From Eutreptiella sp. 'Long Island Sound 2002' (Eukaryota; Euglenozoa; Euglenophyceae; Eutreptiales; Eutreptiaceae): a stretch of DNA of 64,000 nt. The notes under the pieces are model-generated. The model was not told the origin of the DNA and made no database searches. It worked only from the letters and a program-made list of their open reading frames with translations. The stretch is from contig OZ038384.1 of assembly GCA_964036045.1 (NCBI GenBank), positions 46,686,851-46,750,850 of the forward strand, read 5' to 3'. The position numbers and the translations under genes were made by a program. Below, piece after piece: positions 57,428-64,000 of this stretch; the first letter of the stretch is position 1; every line of letters begins with the position of its first letter.

Positions 57428-57500
57428 CATATCACCCCCCCTTCCCCCCCCCCCCCCCAAAAGTGTTTCTTCCGCCTACCACAAGTGAACCCTGTCTTAG
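57267..57500 (+). other. Candidate intron 1 of the transposon gene (171-234 bp)
   Basis: Donors at 57,267 (GTGAGA) or 57,315 (GTATGA) and acceptors ending at 57,485 or 57,500, the first preceded by a long C-rich pyrimidine tract (57,434-57,480). Every combination leaves exon 1 ending after codon position 1 and exon 2 beginning at position 2, so the reading frame is kept. Not proven without RNA. Confidence 0.5.
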
Positions 57501-57511
57501 GCTTGGCAATC

Positions 57512-59410
57512 ATGTCCGGGGAGGCAGATGTACGCGACCACAAACGGTTTTGCTCCAAAGCCGAAGCCCTCAAATACCATATCAGTGATGTTTTCCGGGC
57601 GGAGGAGGAACCGGCTGAGGAGCATACCGCAGTGAAGAATGATTTGCAAATCAATTCGGTGGCCTTTGGGCTCAGTGGTCGCGTACGGGAGAAAGGCACA
57701 CCACCCACCGCACCCACCCTCTTTCAAGTAGCATGGAAGGGGAAGGTTACTGGGAAAGTGTTCCCCAATGGTGAGATCGAGCTTCAGCATTCGGATGGGC
57801 CGAATAGGTACAAACCAGAGCACGTGCTACCGAAGCTCATTTATGGGATACGTGAAATCTCGCCCGCGGTAGCAATTCTGTCCGAAGACGCAAAGGCCGC
57901 TCATGCCGCTTTCAACCCGGATGAAGGAAGTAGTAGCGGGGATGTCAGTAGCGGGGATGATGCCTCTGATGAGAGTGACGGTGATTCAAAGAGAAAGCGG
58001 CCGAGCAATGCATCTCCACCATCAGCCGAGAAGAGAAAGAAGAAGCCATGCCTCAAAAAAACCGCGAAGCCAGCGGCAAAAAAGGCTGAGCGGGGGCGGA
58101 AGGCACCGGAGGAGGAAATTCGCCGCGTGCTGCAACGGGTTAGGGAAGATGGGTCATCTGCATTGGATGATACCCGAGACTGGGATGCCAAGAGCATGGC
58201 TGCACTTCTGGATGCATACGGAGCCTACCACACTAAGAGTGCCACGTCAAAAGAGATGCGGTCTGCCTTCCGTAGGGATCTCGATGATGGCCTAAGGGAG
58301 CCCTGCACTGTGCCTGCTGCACGTCCAAAGGAGGCCTGCACTTTTAAGCCTCTCTTGGGAAAGACTTCTGCGTTGTCTTTGGCGGCGGACGACGAGGACG
58401 AGGACTCAATGGATGAGTCAGGAGCTGCACCACGTGCTACCGATTCAAAGGAACATATCTTGCAAAAGACGTCTTCCTTGTCCTCCTTGTCTTCCTTGTC
58501 AATGGATGGGTTGGCCGTAGGACCCCCAAGTAGAAAGGATGAGGCACACGTCATTGCCGATAGTGACGACGCCGGGGACGGTTACATGACTGACAAGTCT
58601 GGGGAAGGGCGAGCACCAACTGCTCCGGCAAAGTCAGTCACCCCTCCGTTGTCCCGCACCCTCTTCCCGGGAAAGCATGACAGAAGGGATGGCCACAAGC
58701 ATGATGATGATGATTACTCCGATATCCTTGAACCAAGGGATGGCGACAATCATGATGATGATGATGACCTCGAAATCCTTGACGATGGCGACAAGCATGA
58801 TGATGAGGACCCCGATATCCATGCTTTGGTGCGGCGAAAGGCCTTCTCTCGAACAGGTGACGTGTTGAACAAGTGCACAGTCAAAGCACGCAGTTTGCGA
58901 GTGGAATCATTTGAATATATGTGGCCCGACCTTGGAGAGATGCGGCTGCACCCAGCCGCACTTGAGGACGAAGCCGATGAATGGCAAGAGCACGTGCTGC
59001 AGTCCATTACGGCTCAAAGGACGACATATGGGCTGCCCTTGCAAGGTGTTTACTTTGGGCGCCTGAAGGGCAGCCGTGAAGGCTCATTCACCAATTTTTG
59101 GGCCGAAAAGCGTTCGGGATTGACGGTCTTTGTGCCACTAGGCCTACCGAAAGGGACTTCATGGAAGGTGAAGGTCATCTTGAGCAGTGGAGAGTACACA
59201 TGGGAAGTTGGTGACCGTGATTATTTCCAAGTTCCTGCTGAAAATGCTCGCTCACTTCTTCATCCAGCTGGTCGCCCCGCGTACTTTCTGGCGATGCAGT
59301 TTGGAGATGCTGAACACCCATTGCCAATGGCCATTGATTCCCCACGTGATGTATGTAGTGTGCAGTGTGCGAATTATAATCTATGTGTATTTGGCGAACA
59401 TTGCACCTGA
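57512..59410 (+). CDS. Unknown acidic/basic protein (candidate exon 2)
   Basis: The frame is open from 57,485; its first ATG is at 57,512 (633 codons to 59,410). An N-terminal globular part (FQVAWKGKVTGKVFPNGEIE) is followed by an acidic Ser/Asp stretch, a Lys/Arg-rich nuclear-localisation-like stretch (KRKKKPCLKKTAKPAAKKAE), a long disordered part with SLSSLSSLS, then His/Asp runs near 58,690-58,810. A compact C-terminal region comes last (GLPLQGVYFGRLKGSREGSF, KVKVILSSGEYTWEVGDRDY). No known domain recognised. A phase-0 donor GTATGT at 59,351 may remove the last ~20 codons and join exon 3. Confidence 0.6.
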   Translation: MSGEADVRDHKRFCSKAEALKYHISDVFRAEEEPAEEHTAVKNDLQINSVAFGLSGRVREKGTPPTAPTLFQVAWKGKVTGKVFPNGEIELQHSDGPNRYKPEHVLPKLIYGIREISPAVAILSEDAKAAHAAFNPDEGSSSGDVSSGDDASDESDGDSKRKRPSNASPPSAEKRKKKPCLKKTAKPAAKKAERGRKAPEEEIRRVLQRVREDGSSALDDTRDWDAKSMAALLDAYGAYHTKSATSKEMRSAFRRDLDDGLREPCTVPAARPKEACTFKPLLGKTSALSLAADDEDEDSMDESGAAPRATDSKEHILQKTSSLSSLSSLSMDGLAVGPPSRKDEAHVIADSDDAGDGYMTDKSGEGRAPTAPAKSVTPPLSRTLFPGKHDRRDGHKHDDDDYSDILEPRDGDNHDDDDDLEILDDGDKHDDEDPDIHALVRRKAFSRTGDVLNKCTVKARSLRVESFEYMWPDLGEMRLHPAALEDEADEWQEHVLQSITAQRTTYGLPLQGVYFGRLKGSREGSFTNFWAEKRSGLTVFVPLGLPKGTSWKVKVILSSGEYTWEVGDRDYFQVPAENARSLLHPAGRPAYFLAMQFGDAEHPLPMAIDSPRDVCSVQCANYNLCVFGEHCT

Positions 59411-59672
59411 CAGGTTCATGGCCTGAAGAGTGTTTTTCTTCTTGTGTTGTGCCTACATGTGTCATCTTTGCCTTCTTACTTTGTCTCTCCTCTCCCATAT
59501 GGGCCGTAGCAAATGAGGTTGGAGAATCTTCCAAAGAAAGGATATAGTGGGCGAATTTTTCAATTTTTAGGCATAGTGTGCAACTCCCATCTCCCAATGC
59601 GGTAAATTAGACCAGAACACAACAACACCGCAGAGCACAACACCGCAGAGCTCTTTTTCCTTTTGCCTATAG
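59351..59672 (+). other. Candidate intron 2 of the transposon gene (322 bp)
   Basis: GTATGT donor at 59,351 directly after a complete codon, and acceptor CTCTTTTTCCTTTTGCCTATAG ending at 59,672 (long pyrimidine tract). Exon 3 opens at 59,673 with a complete codon, so both sides are phase 0. This explains why the 59,703 frame has no ATG at its start. Confidence 0.65.
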
Positions 59673-60316
59673 GTCCATGAAGTCAACAGGCGAAGGCCCA
59701 CTTTGCCTGCAGCACCCCAGGGCCCACGGAGGTCGGATCGCGTGCACCTTGCTGCCGCGGCGCCCAAGAAGGATGATGGTGCGAAGAAGGATGATGGCGC
59801 CAAGAAGGATGATGCTCGCAAGCGGGATGCTGCACATGCCAAGGAGCTCAAGGCGCACGCAGCTGCCGCCACTGCTGCACATGCCAAGGCCAAGGCGGAA
59901 GCGAAGCTCGCTAAGGTGGCGAATGCAAAGGCGGCCAAGGCATTGAAGGATGCGGCCAAGGAGCGCGCCGAGAAGGAGGCTTGCAAGAAGGAATTGGCTT
60001 CGCAAAAAAGTTTGCTGGCGGCAAGGGCCAACCGCCTGAGTGAGATGGAGAAGGAATTGGACGACCTAAGGCGTAGTAAGAGTTCGGACAAGAATTCGGG
60101 TGCAAGCACGGCACAGGGCATGGGCAATGAGCCCCGCCATGGCGTGGTGCAGGGCACGAACATGGGAACGGGCACCGGGCAGGGTCATGGCATGGTGCAG
60201 GGCACGAACATGGGAATGGGCACCGGGCAGGGTCATGGCATGGTGCAGGGCATGGTGCAGGGTGGTGGTGCGGGACAGGCCATGGGAATGGGGATGGGGA
60301 TGGGGATGGGGCCAAG

Positions 60317-60350
<34 letters not shown>

Positions 60351-60695
60351 GGTATGGGTATGGGGCAAAACTCAAACATGCCTATGGGCCCGAACATGGG
60401 CATGGGGATGGGGTCAGGCATGGGCATGGGTGTGGGCATGGGACAAAACCCTAACATGCTGATGGGCACAGGCATGGGCGTTGGCGTGGGGCAGGGCATG
60501 GGCATGGGTACGGGTATGAGTATGGGGCAAGGGATGGGTATGGGTACCGGGATGGGGCAAGGGGTGGGTATGGGACAGGGCATGGGTATGGGACCTGGGA
60601 TGGGTATGGGTGCGGCAATGGGGCAAGGCATGGGTATGGGTATGGGTATGGGCATGGGGCAGGGCATGGGCATGCACCAAAATAGGTGGTGCTGA
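59673..60695 (+). CDS. Coiled-coil protein end with Met-Gly repeat tail (candidate exon 3)
   Basis: Open from the acceptor at 59,673 to TGA at 60,695 (340 codons); no ATG lies near the start, supporting an exon. After a basic lead, Lys/Asp repeats (KKDDGAKKDD) pass into a long Ala/Lys/Glu coiled coil (about 59,820-60,090). The last ~190 residues are almost only Met and Gly with Gln, Asn and Pro: GTNMG-TGQGHGMVQG units, then GMGMGMGMGQ runs. The DNA is an ATGGGC/ATGGGT hexamer repeat, so the tail could have grown by slippage, yet it stays in frame for over 570 bp. Confidence 0.6.
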
Positions 60696-61100
60696 GCCCA
60701 GGCTTAGATTTCGGATTCATAAATTCCCTGCTGTTGTAGTTTCAAAGGCGTCTTTCTCTGTGTATGGTGAATTGTACCAGTGGAGGATGGAAGTCTCCGT
60801 CTCAAAAGCGTATTCATATGCCACACACAAGCAAAAAGGTGAGGAAGGTGTGAAGACAACAGTGCCTTCTGTGGCTGCACAGCTGCTCCACTTTCTGTGG
60901 CAGTGCTTTAGTTTACCATTTATTTTCTGCGTCCAACAATCACTGCATGGTTCATCCTGTATTTGATTGTGACAGGCTCCGAAATCTACCACAATGCAAG
61001 ATTCCATGGGCAATGACTATGCTGTGCCAAAGAGTGGCCTATTGTTCCACAAGAGTGTCTGGATAGTGTCTGGATCTCATTTACATGCAGGCCTCTCCCA

Positions 61101-61552
61101 CTTGTCTATTGTCTGTTGTCTGTTGTCTGTTGCCTGCCGTCAGTTGAGCGTTGTCGTCCATTGTATGTTGTCTGTTGTCTGTTGTCTGCGGTCTGTTGTC
61201 TGTTGCCTGCCGTCAGTTATACGTCGTCGTCCATTGTCTGTTGTCTGTTGTCTGTTGTCTGTTGTCTGTTGTCTGTTGTCTGCGGTCTGTTGTCTGTTGC
61301 CTGCCGTCAGTTGTACGTTGTCGTCCATTGTTGTTGTCTGTTGTCTGTTGTCTGTTGTCTGTTGTCTGTTGTCTGTTGTCTGTTGTCTGTTGTCTGCGGT
61401 CTGGTCTGTTGCCTGCCTGTTGTCTGTTGTCTGTTGTCTGTTGTCTGTTGCGTGTCGCCTGAGGTAAATTGGACGTCGTCCAGTGTTGTCTGTTGTCTGT
61501 TGTCTGTTGTCTGTTGCCTGTCGTCAGTTGAACGTCGTCGTCCAGTCGTGAC
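61101..61552 (+). repeat. TTGTCTG heptamer repeat with a ~110-bp higher order
   Basis: Runs of TTGTCTG, with TGCGGTCTG variants, are interrupted at intervals by a longer block (TTGCCTGCCGTCAGTTG, then CGTCGTCCATTG) near 61,130, 61,206, 61,297 and 61,515. Open frames here (LSVVCCLLSVVCC) are products of the repeat. Confidence 0.85.
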
Positions 61553-61620
61553 TAGCTCTATTCCTGCGATTCATTCAGAGTTCCTTCAGACGTGGAATCT
61601 TGGGGGTGTCCGAGTGCATG

Positions 61621-62130
61621 TTCCAATTTGCTGATGTGTTGCACGTCTCAGGAGTAAGAAAGTTCATACAGACCAATTTCTGGATCGAATTCAATCAGCA
61701 TTCTGCATCCTGCGATTCATTCAGAGTTCCTTGAGACATGGAATCTTGGGGGTGTCCGAGTTGATCAGCTTTGCCTTCGCCAATGTCAGCTTTGACTCCA
61801 TTTGTCCATTGGCGGCATGTTCCAATTTGCTGATGTGTTGCACGCCTCAGGAGTAAGAAAGTTCATACAGACCAATTTCTGGATCGAATTCAATCAGCAT
61901 TCTGCATCCTGCGATTCATTCAGAGTTCCTTGAGACATGGAATCTTGGGGGTGTCCGAGTTGATCAGCTTTGCCTTCGCCAATGTCAGCTTTGACTCCAT
62001 TTGTCCATTGGCGGCATGTTCCAATTTGCTGATGTGTTGCACGTCTCCGATGAGTTTGTTTGTGCGCCTGGTGTATCTGTGTCAAATGGGAAGGATACAT
62101 GTTGCAATTTGCTGATGTGTTGCACGTCTC
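61621..62130 (+). repeat. 199-bp tandem repeat, about 2.5 copies
   Basis: TTCCAATTTGCTGATGTGTT occurs at 61,621, 61,820 and 62,019, exactly 199 bp apart, and in a changed form (TTGCAATTTGC) at 62,103. Units contain GTTCATACAGACCAATTTCTGGATCG and GTGTCCGAGTTGATCAGC. It runs directly into the right subterminal array and shares GACCAATTTCTGGA with it. Confidence 0.85.
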
Positions 62131-63316
62131 AAGAGTAAGAAATTTCTGGAGCCCGTCTTCGCCAAAATTTGACATTTTTCGTCAAAAATGGGCCAAAAAA
62201 GGCCATTTTTTTGCCAAAAATAGGTTTTTTGCCCTGTTGTGGACTGGCAACGACCCCCCCCCCCCCTATTTTGAGGGTGCCCAATACAAAAAAACACGTC
62301 TCAGGAACAAACAAGTTCATACTGACCAATTTCTGGAGCCCGTCTTCGCCAAAATTTGACATTTTTCGTCAAAAATGGGCCAAAAAAGGCCATTTTTTTG
62401 CCAAAAATAGGTTTTTTGCCCTGTCGTGGACTGGCAACGACCCCCCCCCCCTATTTTGAGGGTGCCCAATACAAAAAAACACGTCTCAGGAACGAACAAG
62501 TTCATACTGACCAATTTCTGGAGCCCGTCTTCGCCAAAATTTGACATTTTTCGTCAAAAATGGGCCAAAAAAGGCCATTTTTTTGCCAAAAATAGGTTTT
62601 TTGCCCTGTCGTGGACTGGCAACGACCCCCCCCCCCCTATTTTGAGGGTGCCCAATACAAAAAAACACGTCTCAGGAACGAACAAGTTCATACTGACCAA
62701 TTTCTGGAGCCCGTCTTCGCCAAAATTTGACATTTTTCGTCAAAAATGGGCCAAAAAAGGCCATTTTTTTGGCCAAAAATAGGTTTTTTTTGCCCTGTGA
62801 TGGACTGGCAACGACCCCCCCCCCCTATTTTGAGGGTGCCCGATACAAGAAAAAACGTCCCAGGAGCAAACAACCTCATGAAGACCAATTTCTGCAGCCC
62901 GTCTTTGCCAAAATTTGACATTTTTCGTCAAAAATGGGCCAAAAAAAGGCCATTTTTTGGCCGAAAATAGGTTTTTTTGCTCCGTGGGGGACTGGCAACG
63001 ACCTCCCCCCCCTATTTTGAGGGTGCCCAATACAAAAAAACACTTCTTAGCATCAAGAAAAGTCATACAGACCAATTTCTGCAGCCTGTCTTCGCCAAAA
63101 TCTGCCATTTTTTGTCAAAAATGTGCCAAAATTTGCCATTTTTTGGCCCGAAACAGGTTTTTTCGCCCTGGCGGGGACTTCCAAGACCCCCCCCCCCTAT
63201 TTCAAGGGTGCCCGATGCAACAAAAACGCGTCACAGGAGCAAAGGAATGCACATGGACCAGTTTTGGCAGCCTCTCTCCGCCAAAATGTCACATTTTTCG
63301 TCAAAAATCAGCCAAA
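62131..63316 (+). repeat. Right subterminal array, ~187-bp units, about 6.3 copies
   Basis: The landmark TTCGCCAAAATTTGACATTT (with variants) recurs at about 62,157, 62,345, 62,530, 62,716, 62,903, 63,089 and 63,278. Each unit has CGTCAAAAATGGGCCAAAAA, GGCCATTTTT, a C-run before TATTTTGAGGGTGCCC, and CAGGA-C. The units nearest the terminus are the most diverged. The palindromic GGCC-AAAA/TTTT-GGCC words recall the left array. Confidence 0.9.
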
Positions 63317-63356
63317 ATTAATTTTGGGATGAGCCTGCTTCATAAAATCATAGGTG
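63316..63356 (-). repeat. Right terminal inverted repeat
   Basis: Plus strand ends CTTCATAAAATCATAGGTG at 63,356, the exact reverse complement of 54,522-54,540. An inner block TAATTTTGGGAT mirrors ATCCCAAAATTA at the left end. Confidence 0.9.
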
Positions 63357-63893
63357 TCACTGCTCAGTGGCCTCGACATCTCCGCGAAGCCCGACCCAAT
63401 GGACGAAGACAACGGTCCACTGCACGACAGCATCCAACGCGTACTGCAGGCGGCAGCCGCCGCGCACCAACGACCCGCATGGAGCCTGTACCGAGCACTC
63501 AACAAGACGGAGCAACGGATAACGGGAACGGGAGAAAACCGAGACCCAGGGGCTTACATCCAGGAACTGCGACGGGACATGCAAAATGCTAAGCAACAGT
63601 CGCCGGAAGGAGTGGTGGTGCAGAGACGGGAAACCAAGAGTGGAGCCTGGACGAACCTCTAGCGATCCCCGCGCGTGCAGGAGTCCCTGACCTCCATCCA
63701 AGAGTCCGACATGCCACTGCCAGCAACCCACGAGGAAACAGCGGCGGCTCTCGTCCTGACATTACGGGCCGACGGGGACCCCAAAAACAGGCAAAAATGT
63801 TCACGACTGGCCTCTGCGGCGAACAGTGAAACTCACAAAAATTTTCAATTTCCCAAAAGCCCCAGTGTGTGGCTCAGATTTCATATTGTGTAA
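63357..63893 (+). pseudogene. Frame resuming after the DNA transposon (right part)
   Basis: A plus-strand frame opens inside the last bases of the element and runs to TAG at 63,660 (MDEDNGPLHDSIQRVLQAAA, PAWSLYRALNKTEQRITGTG, GAYIQELRRDMQNAKQQSPE). It then continues in the same phase to 63,893 (LPATHEETAAALVLTLRADG). Composition is ordinary, rather helical, and not obviously repeat-derived. Together with 54,302-54,521 it may be one gene disrupted by the insertion and later by a stop. 63,894-64,000 holds nothing I recognise. Confidence 0.4.
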
Positions 63894-64000
63894 CTGTCAA
63901 TACTCAAACTCCTGCTGATGTGGAAGCATTCAGGTGTGGCAGACCGTATCCCCAGACATCCCCGTAAGCCCCCTTAAGCATAGTATAACAAGAGGGGCGA

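Larger units (their letters stand above)
54522..63356 (+). mobile_element. 8.8-kb DNA transposon with terminal inverted repeats
   Basis: The ends CACCTATGATTTTATGAAG (54,522-54,540) and its exact reverse complement (63,338-63,356) are followed inward by a 7-bp mismatch and a second matching 12-bp block (ATCCCAAAATTA). Inside each end lies a tandem array of ~184-188-bp units. Between them three plus-strand frames could form one spliced gene. TCAC occurs at 54,521-54,524 and 63,357-63,360, possibly a short target duplication, but its overlap with the left terminus makes the exact boundary uncertain. The CAC start and subterminal repeats recall CACTA-like elements, but I cannot assign the transposase to that family. 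Confidence 0.85.

Noticed and set aside
61101-61552. LSVVCCLL-type reading frames
   Set aside because: Translations of a TTGTCTG heptamer repeat, open in all phases.

Overview
This is nuclear DNA of a repeat-rich eukaryote. The evidence is a Ty3/gypsy chromovirus with paired LTRs, GC-rich satellite arrays, a SINE-like retroposon, a terminal-inverted-repeat DNA transposon, candidate GT-AG introns, and no operon-like gene packing. A repeat-rich alga or other protist fits best, but no conserved housekeeping gene, rRNA or tRNA is visible, so the lineage is not fixed. Almost everything supportable is mobile or repetitive DNA, much of it decayed. Many long open frames arise only because a repeat or a skewed base composition lacks stop codons.

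Layout. 1-6.3 kb: gene-poor leader, a duplicated TACTAAATATGG block, a truncated SINE-like copy, a decayed chromovirus integrase with chromodomain, and a striking array of small hairpins (4.26-5.05 kb, relatives at 6.24-6.31 kb). 7.1-11.5 kb: a decayed minus-strand frame, a 325-bp dispersed repeat, a dimeric 60/64-bp minisatellite, and a gene with a CCCH finger plus a CxxC-CxxC zinc ribbon. 11.6-22.7 kb: decayed genes, minus-oriented blocks of a ~209-bp satellite, a second broken CCCH/zinc-ribbon locus, and a T-depleted island that its 3' end may splice into. 22.7-26.5 kb: the second copy of the dispersed repeat, then the main satellite array.

26,478-43,400: a 16.9-kb chromovirus inserted inside one satellite monomer. 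It has 2.95-2.99-kb LTRs, a CCAC target duplication, gag, protease, reverse transcriptase, RNase H, integrase and a chromodomain. It carries at least five internal stops and two frameshifts. 43.4-51 kb: satellite remnant, a full SINE-like insertion with 29-bp direct repeats and a (CTAC)n tail, a minus-strand decayed gag-protease, a foldback element, and an A-depleted island related to the T-depleted one at 21 kb. 51-54.5 kb: CA-rich low-complexity DNA.

54,522-63,356: an 8.8-kb DNA transposon that I consider the most interesting object here. It has matching terminal inverted repeats, ~185-bp tandem arrays inside each end, and three open frames whose candidate splice sites agree in phase. They may encode one ~1,500-residue protein: a transposase-like N-terminus, an acidic/basic middle, and a coiled coil ending in a Met-Gly repeat tail. 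It appears to interrupt an older frame that resumes at 63,357.
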